Positions 41,336-54,000 of a DNA stretch of 64,000 bases are shown here, piece after piece. How positions within the stretch are numbered: the first letter of the stretch is position 1; every line of letters begins with the position of its first letter. The position numbers and the translations under genes are program-made. Source of the stretch: Ceratodon purpureus (taxonomy: Eukaryota > Streptophyta > Bryopsida > Pseudoditrichales > Ditrichaceae); NCBI GenBank assembly GCA_014871385.1, contig CM026423.1, forward strand, positions 20,922,315 to 20,986,314, written 5' to 3'. A model generated the notes under the pieces. It saw only the letters and a list, made by a program, of their open reading frames with translations, was not told the DNA's origin and did no database searches.

Positions 41336-43834
41336 ATGATTTCTCTTCTCCTACGTCATATATCGCGGTGACTGGGTCAGCGTCGTAGGTTGGGGACGTC
41401 GCCAGAGTTACTCCATGAACGAAAGACTTGCCGGGTAAAAAAATTCACATCCTCTAGTGAACTCCTTTGTCGTAGCCCATGTTTTCCCGATCGTCTTACA
41501 ACCGTCCTGATGGACTCGTACTTTTATGCAGAACAGACAGTACTCGGTAATTGGAATGTTGATGATTCCATGAGGACATCTTGCTCATCTCCTCGATAGA
41601 GCTTCAACTCTTTGTAAATGCATTGACATTCACGAAGCTTGATTCTGGTCTCTTAGAACATTTTGTTCCACATTTCAGGATGCTTAGATGACACATTCAA
41701 CAAATTTCTTTTGTTAATCAGAAGTATCATAACATATGTCATCGTATGTTCCATCGTATTCTTAACAATGTTATAACTTTTATACCTAGAAACAATAGTA
41801 TTACTGACCGTGACAATTTGATGATTTTCGTATGTTAAACCTTTATAAGCAACGGTTTAGGCTACCAGGTCTGTCCACGTTTCATGAACTCTGCATTATT
41901 AAGAGTGCCTGAAAACACACCTTCCTCTAAGTTCTGTTGCGCTGCCTCCTGGGGTGCTTATCTCGATAGCCTGCCTCGAAGTGACTATTTCGGGACCTTT
42001 GATGCATGGCTTTAATGTGCTCCGCGTCTGTGAATATTCACACATCACAATTAATTAGTGCAATACAGGCTGAACTTTGCATGACGTTTAGTATTTTCAT
42101 ATTTCGGGAGATCTTATCCACCAAGCTCTACCCGTATATGGAGTGTTTTCCCCCGGCTTCATCCCAGCAGAAGGAATTCGAGGTGACGGATCTTGTCGAA
42201 AATTACCAGCGGACGGAGGCTGACTTCATTTCCCTGTCTTGCCAAGAGTACACTATCAACTGTTACTAAGATTAAGCGGATTTTTAATTCAAATGTCAAT
42301 AGGTGTAAAGGTTCTTCACAATCCCATGCACCCTTTGTGTGTCATAAAATAAATCATTAACCCATGTAGAAAGGGCTGTCATGCATGCTTAAATAGAAAA
42401 TGTGAATGTAATTCAAGTGCACCGGGTACTTACCTCGTTTAGTTCTGTCGTTAAGTCTTCAGCACTCGTTAATTTAGATAACATTCTACCTAGTCGTCTG
42501 ATGTATAACAGATTCTAGGTCGTCCATGATAAAGCATAATTTAACAGTAAAGTCTATAACATCACTCAAACAGCCCCACATTAGTGCGTACTGGATTCCC
42601 ATCCTCTACCAGATTTTGAGTTAGTACCGCATTTCACACGTGTGAGATTCAGGAGACAAAAATGATAATCCATTTCTTTATACGTTGACATGAAAAGAAC
42701 CTCTGATAAACCTCACGTCGACTATGTGATACGATATGGTTGCGATACTATTAAAGTAGTATTGTTTAATAACTGTTTGTCAAACACAGCGAGTAATATG
42801 TTAAACTCGGTTCTTCATACACGGCCGGACATATACGGAGAGTACGAAGCTATGCATTTAAAATCCAACGTCAACAATATACAACCCTCAAGGACCCTCA
42901 TCGGATCAAATTAGTTACCGTGGACGTCATCCATTTCCATTTACTTGACTGCATATTGAGACAGTTACAATTCTTCGTTGTATGCAGACTTGACGACAGG
43001 AGATGTCAGAACACACTATATCAGAGTCAATGTTGCTCTCATATTGATCAAAATAACCGCGTCCTCTCACATCAGTTCTACAGTTACAATGGGGTACACC
43101 CCCCGGCTTGGACAAATGCCAGACAACAAACAGAAAACATATACATAGTACTGATAATTTTGTATATACATCTGACTAGTTTTCTGTAGGATACTAATTG
43201 TACGAGTTCATAAAGCTTGTGGAAACGAAGAAATCATATAACTTCACAGCCAATGTATGCGGTACCGGAACCGAGACGAACAACGAGAGCGACAGATAAC
43301 CATCCGACGATAACATTCGGGGGTCTGTTGATATCAGCCTCACGTTCCTGTCAAGAGCCTTGTTCAACCATACCGTACTGGCAGCCTTCTTTTAGTAAAA
43401 CATCTCTGTAGTACTGTGGACGTCTACTTGTTCTCTGAAACAAACATGACGAAGTCAGAGATCATTTAGCTGGGAATTATTTCTTATATGTAGTGCAGAA
43501 TTTCAGATACTATTCGATTGCTATTTAATCTTTATTCCTAAAAAAAAATCGTAAAAAAATGAAGCCAGCGATAGTAAGATCACTTGTTATTGGACAAATT
43601 CAGCGGATGTTCAGCGGCTGCTCCTCCCCGTGCAGAATATAGCCCTTCTCCGGTTATTGTACCAAGCACGGGATTTGAAGAAAGTGATGTCATGTAAAGA
43701 ATCGACCGATACATTCGGATGTCACCAGCGACGACTGACAACTTCGAGAGTACAGGATATTTGTTGACATACCAGACATGGAGTTTACTAGTACAACTAC
43801 GGGGAAGCTAAAATACCTGACGATAACGTAATCC
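41336..43834. other. Non-coding interior of the CACTA element
   Basis: About 2.5 kb with short open frames only; none has a supporting motif or splice pattern. Part of it should be the 3' UTR of the minus-strand accessory gene. Confidence 0.5.
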
Positions 43835-46800
43835 TCAGGTTTCAACCTCCTTGAGGAAACGCGTCTTCCAAACTACCGTGGCGTCTTCAGCAAATGCTCC
43901 ATCTAATGCATCTGACATCTTGATAATACCTTCTCTTTGACTTGTTGGGTGGACAACCTCTACATTCGTGTACTCGGGGTAAATGTGATCGATTGTCACT
44001 TGTTGCATGCCAAATTCCCAAGATACGTTTGCAACATTCGGGATCCAAGTTTTTTTATTTGTTCTCCAGTGTGGGCCTGCCTTTCCTATACCGATCGTTT
44101 TATTCGGAAATTCGGGATGCAGGATCCATACGTTCTTCCTCTGCTTGATAGGATCACACTGCGAAAATATAATTGACATCGAAGTCAATAAACACTGTCA
44201 CCTACGAGATGCAGATATTTCAATAAAAAATTAAAAACGGAAAAACAATATGATGGAACAAACCTTCTCGCTTCTTGGTTTGTTCTCTGTAGGTGGAACG
44301 TAAGTAAGAAATCTGGAAGGTTTGTTAATTTTACGCTTTCCTCTTGATGTGCTGGCATCGACTAATGGTTTTGCTGCGGCTTTAGACTTCGCTGTTTTCT
44401 TGGTCAGTGGCGTCGACTCTGTGTCCGCTAAAGGGACTGTTTTCAATAGTTCGTCCCCCTGTAACATCTCATCGTGCGATTCCATGTTGCCTATTCGTCG
44501 GGACATTAAGATTAAGGGGAATTAGGCAAAATAAAATAAACTAAAACATCGCAGTGACGCGAAATAAATTACCAAATACATAGACTAACTATTTAACAAA
44601 GAATATTACCACTGACTGTTGATGTTTTTGCCTTCTTCAACATTGGGTCATCGAATGACCCAAATGCCAATTCAGCAGCGGACGCCCTCTTCTTCGTACT
44701 GGTCAAAGTCACTTCAGGAGTTACTACTGAAGTCGTAGCCAAAGGTGATCGTTCAGCATGATTATCAATCACTGTCACGTTATCTTCGATAGGGGGAGAA
44801 ACGTATGGACCCCGGATGCCGGTCACATTTAACTGTCCAAGAGATTCTCCTACATCATCTAGGAAAAAAAAAGTAGAGCGTTAGTTTATGATATATGCAT
44901 GACTAGTTCATAAACCTAACACAGGGAAATTCACATCTGCTTTGACAGAAACTTTGGAGTGGTTAATTAATTCGCGAGTCCATAATACCTCGGCCGATAT
45001 GGCTACCTTCATGGCCCCACAAATCCGCTGAGGGACCTGATGCGGTCGGAGTCTTCTCACAAGCCAGAGGCGTGTGCCAATCGGTAGAGGGATTGTTTAA
45101 TGGTGTTGCACAAATACCATCAGTCGCAGTTGCCTTTAATTTGTTAGAGAGGTTTAGAGTGGAGGGGACTGATTCCGTTCCGGTCCTCGAACGGATAAGG
45201 GATGCATGCAACTCCAGGACGAGGTCCAGCTTCCTTTCCATATTCGCCATTCCACTTGCATTGACATCCATCTGGTTCTGTAGAGTATCGTGCCTTTGCG
45301 AGAGACATTGTAATTTAGTCGAGACAGCTGATAGCAGTTTCTGGTCCAAGGACCGATGCGAACCAATAGAATCATTATTTGGATGCACTGACCCAGCTTT
45401 GCTGCTAGGCGTCTCGTCTTCTCTGTTTCTATAATCCTGTGCCAAGATACAATAACACGCCGGATCGTAAAAGTCAATAAAAACATTCTCAAGCTAATGA
45501 GGGTGTTCTGTACAGTCTATCAAATACGTTGTCCCATTTTATAATAACGGTCTCTGATTGAATAAAAACTTACAGGAGTCGATGGGATTGCCTCCTCTGA
45601 TGCCATTTTACTTGGTGTACTGGACTGCATCATTAACAAACCGAATAAATCAGCGGACCTCTCATGACATATGTGCTTCTTGGATTGGGGAAGTTATCAA
45701 TGAGTAATCAATAGATACAAGCAATCAAGGATGTACTCTATAGTGATGAAATGATATATGGAAATGAGGAGGTGGAAACTTGGCCATCACGAAATACCTT
45801 AGTTAGCTGATTCAGGGACTCCGACGCACGGGAAACGTCCTTCTCATGACACCTAGGTTCGTCACGGTCGTCGTCTTCCTCGAATGGCTGCAATGAAGGG
45901 GCCAATTGTTTTAAATCGTCCTTTAATTAATATGGACGTTTCTAATGTCGGCACAGGAGGATCTGAACGTTGTTACAAGAATCAAACAATAAGCATTTAA
46001 ACACTTGAAAAGACTCGTCCTGTCGGATGTTAGAAACAGAACGCCGTTTTGATTTATATGCGTAAGGTGACTGTAATATACGTATGGATTCCAGAGATTA
46101 GTACAGATTCTTACGTTCCAGCTTTCTTCAGTGGTTGCAGGTGCTCTTCCATTCGCTTCACGAGTTGCAATTATCCTTTGACGTTCGGCTGCCCTCTCTG
46201 CCCGCTGCTCCCTAATTTCCTCTTCAGACTCCTTAGTGAGCCAGTGCTTGACAAGTTGAGGGAATATCTTTGATGGGCAATCTTCGTGCTTTTCGCCTCT
46301 ACCAGTCTCTATCCAGTATTTGTGGTATTCGTAGCGTGCGTTCTTTATAGAAGACTCAACATAATCAAGCACACAGTCCGGTCTCAATTTCTTGGAGAAT
46401 ATGAATACCTTCTCTAAGTCTTTCTTCACGTCCTGTATATCTGCATCGCGTTGGTCACGAAACTTAATAACAGTGAGATCCAAAAAGCGCTTTGCGCTTG
46501 CTCGAATCATCTTGTGAACATAACTCCTCACGCTCGGATCTATTTCCCCAGATGAGTCGGCTTCAACAATCATTGGTCTCTCTGTGTATTTCTCTTTAAA
46601 ATTCCTTTTTGTCTCTCGTTGTTGCTTCCTCTGCGCGGTTCTCTTTGATTCTGTGACCGGCACAATTGCTCCTTGTACATTGAAATTATCTGGTGGAGTA
46701 CGAAAACCAGGCTCTGGCCCACATAATTGGAGCTGGTTTGGAGTAATGCCTCGAACGGTTTCGCTTCCGTGGCTGTGCGACATGCCAGCATTAGGTCCTG

Positions 46801-48807
46801 AGTTGATTGGCCATGGAGCACCACCCTGTACGTAATATGGATTATACATTGGGCCATGGCTTACGGGAGTCGAAGACAGTGCTGTAGAAAAATTCCCAGA
46901 CATTGGAGACGCCGCGGTCACCTTCCCCAGACTTGAATTGGATAAACCCTTCGATAATAGGCTGGAACTGGAAGGACTCATTGTGGAGACATTGGGTTCA
47001 TTAGGATGTACCGGTGATTGATGTGGCATAGAATTTGGCATGGGTTGTTGGAGATATGGCGGGTATACGTACTGCATCGACGTGCCCGATCCCATCTGTT
47101 GCGTGTAGTTCTCGGGGTAGCCAGAATGCGTGCCCCATTGTGGCACGTACATCGGGCTGGGATGATACTGAGATGCCATTGGATTGGTTCCCGGTCCATT
47201 GCCAATCTGCAAATACAGGAAGTGGTTTAGATTGAGTTCTATCTAGATCGTGTGCACTAATCCATCACACTTGTTGCTGAAACATTAGGAATACCAAAAA
47301 CTCCTAGGATATGCAGTAAGGGAAATAAAACGACGACTATCACTATATTTAATTTACTGGGCCTATTATAGAGGACAAGCGGCTGGTATTCTATATATGA
47401 ACTATTGTGAACTAAAGGACACGGGAGTCCGTGACCTCTACGACATGTATTGACGAACAGTTTACGATATCCTCGACAAACAATCAAGCTCGCAGAAATA
47501 AAGGACACAAAAATTTCCAGACGCTATGAGTACAACCGTGCACACTGAATTCGAAGGTACACGATGCAATTGCACATATATGAAGTACTAAGCGAAATGG
47601 GAATTCTGGTGTGTATTTTTACATCACATACTATTTCATCACAATAACATAATCCATAGTAAAACAGTACGATTCAATCTTAAGTGTTCGTGGACAGCAC
47701 CTGTGTGGAAGAGTTCGTAACTCCATACGCTGGTGCGCTTTCCATTCTGCAGATGTGAGAACTGGGATTCCTCGATGAAATGACTGAATACGGGCATGGA
47801 CACTCTCCAAATTCCTGTTCAAGGTTATTAACGTCAATATTCTATAAGATATAAACACTCCACGATGAAAGTTGCTTGCACAAGGAATTGTCATACAAGA
47901 ATTAGGAAATCGATGGCCCCGAATAACAGTAGGAACAAGATATTTCAATACTACGGACAATTGCCATCTACGTTTTTTGGGAAATCAGTACAATTACATT
48001 GAGTCGCTAATTACGCATTTACGGAGCTGGAATGGTAATTAGGTACTGAATGTGACAGCGACGGCGATGAATTGAAGAATTAAGTGACTTACTACATTCG
48101 GAATTTCAGCACAATACTTCTTGAGTAACGTCCCCCTCTAATCTATTCTGCCGTGTTTTAATGAGCAGCGCACCTATCTAGAAACATCCCTGTCGATTTC
48201 CTATACTTAACAGGACGGTGTGAAACTAAACTCGTCCTGGAGGAGAGAGTGTGCGAACTTCCTGGTGATACTGTTGAGGAAGGAGTGGTTTTCTTCTACC
48301 CCGCCTAGTTTCACTACAAGTCAGAGGCAGGAGACATTTCAAGTCAGGGATGCCATTGACCTTCAGAAATTAAATCGGGCGAAACCCAACATAATCTAGC
48401 CAGGTTAGCAGTCAAGGAACTCATGAGGATGTGCGAGAGGGAGGACAAATTACTGTCTCTCTACCCTGAACATGCTGCGAAGTAAAGGGGGGATTTCATA
48501 GTTAAGGCTTCTATGACACAACAAACTCGCGACAACCACGTACTAGTTTCCAATGCATTTGAGAGTGTCCACAGAATAGGGTCTTCTAAAACATTTTATG
48601 AGTAATCCTGCATATCATTCGGGAAGGACAATGCTGACTAAAACTGTACCCTAATACATGGGACCAGAAGGTTTGATATACCTGGTTGGTCGGAGGCGCT
48701 GCGTGTTGCCACTGAGGAGGCGCGTCGAAGAAGGTTTTCTGTTTAGGGTTAGGCGGATGGCGAAACATTGCCATCGCCGGCCTATCGCCCCAGGCATGCT
48801 GCCACAT
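43835..48807 (-). CDS. CACTA accessory protein (TNP1/tnpA-like), nine exons
   Basis: Minus-strand exons 48807-48682, 47814-47701, 47206-46115, 45887-45798, 45624-45574, 45436-44989, 44858-44610, 44490-44264 and 44158-43835 join in one frame to 906 aa. The first ATG (48807, MWQHAWGDRP) is chosen because the frame above it has only non-ATG starts. Residues 80-250 are Pro/Ser/Gln/Tyr-rich. A basic, conserved-looking block (about 270-440) contains DPSVRSYVHKMIRASAKRF, KYWIETGRGEKHEDC and FPQLVKHWL followed by a Glu/Arg-rich helix, a layout like plant transposase-24/tnpA proteins where Lys/Arg helices bind subterminal DNA. Residues 491-640 hold a heptad-like helix, possibly for dimerisation. The C-terminus has QRKNVWILHPEF and WEFGMQQV. 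It lies divergently from the transposase gene. The 47814-47701 exon and the exact start are less certain. Confidence 0.65.
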
Positions 48808-49629
48808 ATCCACGACAAATCTCTCTGCCTGCAACTCTACGAAGGGACTCCGACCAGACTCTGCGATTTTATTTGGAATAGGATGAAGATCCAAATATGG
48901 GTGTTGGTGATTAATACGAAACGTCAAAAAAATGACACCCTCAGTAGTACATTATCCTACATCTAAGTCAGATAGTCTCTCCTTTCAGAAAAGGGCGGCG
49001 CAGGTGACGAAAGCTCGCAATTTAGGAGGCGCCGGGGAAACCCACGACGTTGGTGCCGAATAAGAGTACGCCATGACCTACGCAACATGCCCGATAACTG
49101 ACGCTAAATGCGGTATATTTATTGTGACCTCATGTTCAAGTCTATTTTTAAGGAACACTTAACTCGCTATAAAGTTAAGTTAAACCCCACCAAGACAACC
49201 ACATTACCATGGTGCACATAGGAGGACAAACAGCGCTATATGTGATAACTTCGAGAATCCGACTTCAATTACTTATTTCGTTCTTCGTTCCGCTTGCGCA
49301 GGATTGCGTGTGGGGCGAACTTATCGCAAGGGACTCTGTATAGGTGGGAAGTGGGTTGCTGATACATTTCGTTTCAGACAGTTTCGGAGACTGCCGTGCG
49401 TCCGAGAGAAATGCAGAAACGAGAGTAGCATTAGGTGGGTTACCTTACACTCTTCTCTTTACATTTTGCTTTGATTCATCGCACACAGTTAACCCATAGC
49501 CCTCTCAATCCACGCAGGAGGGTGTGTAGTAGCTTAGGGGCTTCCGTGCCGACTTAGACACAGCACTTTCTTCCGGTACAGAAGGGACCTAACAGATTTC
49601 TAGAAATTCAGCGCACTTCGTTGTAGGAT

Positions 49630-50319
49630 ATGATTGGGTCACATGATACTGGGAACTTACAGCAGTTGGAGCAGCGGGACAGGTACAATGGGGAGCCTAG
49701 TTGGGTCAAATCCGTAATTAGAGAATATGAATCTGGGGTGTTGGGACCGAAGCATAACTGTGCGGGCTACTGTGATTGCGTTTCTTGTCGTCGCTTAGCC
49801 TGGGTTCAGAATCCCATCTGTAGTTGTCCCTTGGAAGGATATACTAGGGGGTCATTGTCCCTTGATGCTGCAATGCGTCGTAAGTGGTCACGATGTCGAT
49901 GCTCCCCTTCTCTTTCCCCTTCTTCTGCCCTGTCTTGTTGTTTGTGTATTCTTCTATTACCCACCCAAGAGTGGGTGATGAGCCCGAGTAGCACCTGCAG
50001 CTTAGGATCCGACTTAGTACGTTCACTTTATTCAGGCCCTGATTCCGCAAGTACATTCGGAGACGCTGAACTTGAACGGCTAAAATGCATAGTGAAAAAG
50101 TTAGAAGCAGAGAGAAGACGATACTGTGAGAGCGAAATCCACTCACATTCTACCGAGCTCCTTCTGAACGACGACTCGACAGTACTGATTTCGTCTGGCG
50201 AAATAATTCCGAACAAGGCTCGGGGTTCAAGGTTTGATGCAGTTGATGGGGAGATTGAGGACACCGCGTCCTCGTCGAATCCGAATATAGTTTTGGGGAA
50301 CGACAATCTCGACCTATGA
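49630..50319 (+). CDS. Unknown small Cys-rich protein in the CACTA element
   Basis: ATG at 49630. The uninterrupted frame is 229 aa, but GTAAGT at 49880 and a pyrimidine-rich tract ending CACCCAAG at 49969 define a likely 90-nt, frame-preserving intron; splicing it gives 199 aa. The N-terminal half has a cluster of cysteines (HNCAGYCDCVSCRR, then CSCPLEGY) that could bind zinc. The C-terminal half has a charged helix (ERLKCIVKKLEAERRRY) that could form a coiled coil, and an acidic end. I recognise no family. It starts about 820 bp from the minus-strand accessory gene, head to head, so the two may share a promoter region. Confidence 0.5.
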   Translation: MIGSHDTGNLQQLEQRDRYNGEPSWVKSVIREYESGVLGPKHNCAGYCDCVSCRRLAWVQNPICSCPLEGYTRGSLSLDAAMRRKWSRCRCSPSLSPSSALSCCLCILLLPTQEWVMSPSSTCSLGSDLVRSLYSGPDSASTFGDAELERLKCIVKKLEAERRRYCESEIHSHSTELLLNDDSTVLISSGEIIPNKARGSRFDAVDGEIEDTASSSNPNIVLGNDNLDL

Positions 50320-51041
50320 CTGTAATTTTGTTAGTCCTTCCAGTAGGTTAGTCTCGGCAAGATTGAAGCATTTAGCCGTGGGTGACTAGGGCTGGGGTGT
50401 ATCTCCATCCTTCACGCGTGCGAAGCCCTCACAAGTAGCAGCCGATAATAGTTTACATGTAATTCTAATTTTGTTGTAGCCGTATAAAGAGAAATGTGCC
50501 AATCTCTACGGCGGTTTCCATCACTGTGTCTAAGAAGGACTTTGGCTCCAAATACTGTAGAGTACAGAATGACAATTCATAGTGGCTCAGCTTATTAGTG
50601 ATTGGAAAGGATGAGACGGTATTAGAATAATATATTCCACCCCGTCCCAATGTACTCCACTGTATCCGCGACGAATTGAAGCAATAAATTCTTAAATTTC
50701 CACCCATATAAGTTGTCCTAAATCTTACACCATGTTGGAAATATGTGGCTGTTTGTCTTCCTGGGAATACTTGATTTTCATTCGAATTGCTATTCATGTG
50801 TTTTGGAGCGTTAGAGGAAGACATAATGAATCGTCTGGAACTGAAGGGGATAGAGACGGTAGCCTACGTAGCATGATAGGGTGAGAGATATTTAATTTCA
50901 TTACGTAACCTTGGCTAATGAAGGTGTTTTGGTTGTTGACTGCTTGCTCCGACAGGAGAAAACTATCAGACCCTGTTCATTTCCAATGCAGTCGTCATCG
51001 TCCAGATTGATGTTATTTTCTACAGAAGAGCTCTCACTGCA

Positions 51042-54000
51042 ATGGAAGCAGAAGAAGGTGGAATTGCAAGGCGAGCACCAGACCAAGGACGGATTGTACG
51101 CAGGGCAGCAAAGTTGTTACAAAGAGAAATAGCTCATGCGGCATTTAAGGGATGGGACAAAATGCGGTGTCCTTGCACAATCCATGTTCGCGAGCAGCGT
51201 TCGAGCTTGTCTATAAACTCATACAGACGCTGTCTTTCTCGCAATGGGAGGCATCCTTGGTTTTTTGGCAGCAGTGAGGTACTCTATCTACCTGGTTTAT
51301 GTATTTCCATTCTTTAGGGATTGTAATGCTCCATATTATCAACAAAGTGAAACACATTGTTATTATTATCGACCTAATATGTATAGACAAAGAGAGTGCA
51401 GGAATTCATGTGTGTAACGATAAACCTATTTAGCAGAGTGTTTGGAACGATGGATATCGACAGTACTCGTAATCCAGTTTTACTATTAATTCCAGGGATA
51501 TGAAGCTGACGATTCTGATACGGAGTGGGATGCACACATCCATTGGTATCACGGTGCCAGAGCAGCGGAGGGTCTGCGTAGGGTTCGGCAGAGAACATTG
51601 GACCCCGGCATCGACATGATTGAGATGATTACTGATACTTACGGTTTAGGCGATCAGATTCGTGCAGACGCAGCAAGAGGACGTCAAGACATAGCAGCAA
51701 CACGTGAAGACGCTGGAAGGGGGCACGGCGAAGCAGCTCCAGGAACAGGGCCCGGGGATGGGCGTCCGCATCCAGGAGGCGCTGCCGACCAATGTAACTC
51801 AGAGCCTGACGCGGTAGGGGATTTGGGACAGGAATGCACGGACGACAACTTATCCTGCGACACAGACTTTCCAACCATGCCTTCACCGGTTAGAGATGAC
51901 CCCGAACCGGAACCAGGAGCCGCGGAATTAACTGAAGAGGCTGTCTTGGAAGAAGAAACCAGGTTCGACGTGAACAACGAATACGAAGGGGAGCAAGAGC
52001 ATACTGGACAGTCATACGATGGCTCCAGTTCCAACGATGAAGAGCTCGACTGGGGAGACTCCGATGACGATGAGACTGAGTCCTATATTAGAGCGTTGGA
52101 AGAGGCAGCCGCAACTCCACTCTTTGAAGGATCCGAACTATCAAGCATGGGTACAACATACCTGTTGTTGAACTCTGGGAAGCTCCATGGCTGCACAGAC
52201 ATATACATGGATGAGCTCTTCAGAACTCTGTGCAAATCGGTTCTTCCAAAACCAAATTCTCTACCTTCATCGTATCGTGAAGCATCAGCGTATGTGAAGA
52301 GATTGGGACATTCGTACAAGTCCTATGACATATGTCCTAACAATTGTCGCCTGTTCAGGGGAACATTGGCAAACGCTGAATCATGTCCTAAATGCCGTGC
52401 TCCCAGAAGGAAACGAGCTGGGAAATCAATGGTGCCTCACAAGGTCCTTCGCCATTTTCCCCTCATTCCGAGATTGAAGAGAATGTTTCGTAGTCCTGTT
52501 CAGGCTTCCGCAATGGTTTGGTGGGCTTTACAGCAGAATGACGATGGCGTGATGAGGCATGTTTCACACTCGAAGCAATGGAAATGGATAAACGAGAGGT
52601 ACGCAGCTGAATTCGCCTATGATGACAGGTGCATTCGTCTTGCCTTAATTGCCGACGGTTTTAACCCTTCCGCTGATAAAAGGTCCACATACTCGATTTG
52701 GCCTGTATTACTTCTAAATTACAACATAGCGCCATGGTTTACTACAAAAAAATATTTCATTATGCTTTCCCTGTTAATGCCTGGTCCAAAGTCAGTGACT
52801 GCTGAACACTTCGACGAATGGATGTCCCCCCTTGTCGACGAATTACTTGAATTATGGACGTATGGTATCTACTGTAAGGATGCGGCCCGGTACAAAGAGT
52901 CTTCCTCCTTCATATTACGAGCCATGGTAATATGGACTATAGGAGACTTTCCTGCCTACGGTTTGTTAGCGGGATGTACAACGAAAGGTTTCTATGGTTG
53001 CCCAGTTTGCGGGGAGGGCTACCGTTCTAGAAGGGCGAAACTTCTCCATAAGAATGTGTACGGGAATTGCTGTAGACGCTACCTCCCCGAGGACCACCCA
53101 ATGAGATTCGACGTACTCAACTTCGGCTCAGAGGAGCGACGAACGCCGCCAGAACCAGTTACCGGTGACTCAGCTTTGCGCTGGGGAGAAGAGCGAGTTA
53201 GGTGGCTACGTGAAGAGGGCACCCCAGCTCAGAATGACCCAGTCCGGAAGTCCGGTATTAAACGAGTCTCTTGCATGTACCGTCTCCCGTACTGGCGGGT
53301 AAGCCCACCAACCATTATGCTGTCGGTTATGTCTTACATGGTTCGCAAATATTAGCATTGTCATACAACACCTCGCGGTCCTTGATTTTGTAGTTGCTTC
53401 ATGCTATACAAGAATGCGCTGTAACTGTCAAGGGAAATGCTGTTATGTTAAAAATCACCTTGACTGGCTTGTAATGTATATCGTAAATCACGGAATCATT
53501 CTTCTGCGACCATATAGTATCACACGTTGCACGCAGAGTGTTAATAAATTAAATGTTTATCTGCTTTTTGGTGTTGTGATTCTTTTCATTTTTAATTTTT
53601 TCCATTTTTCCTTTCAATTAAAAAACAATCGAGTGACTATATGGTAATTGTATGAGGATATAAACGCTCACGTTATCAGTGTGGAAACTATGTAATTGAC
53701 ACACAGTTTGTAGACCTCTGTCGTGTCCTTTCATTGCGTCTTCGTTAACTCTTCACGTATTACCAATTACCTGGACATGGTTTTCACTCCTTCATTCTGT
53801 CATTTATCAGGAGTTAGAGTCGTGTAGTTGAAACTAATAAACGCGTTTTTAAAAACAGACAACGAATTACGTATTTATTTCACAGCGGTATTCTGGTAGT
53901 GCTTTTATACCTCGGGAATCTAATGCGTCTGTGAATTGTTCTGCTTAGGAGCTTCCGGTGAGACACACCTTGGACCTGATGCACATAGAGAAAAATGTGG

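Noticed and set aside
47631..47960. 109-aa minus-strand ORF as a separate gene
   Set aside because: Only 47814-47701, in another frame, fits as an exon of the accessory gene; the ORF frame itself has no support.
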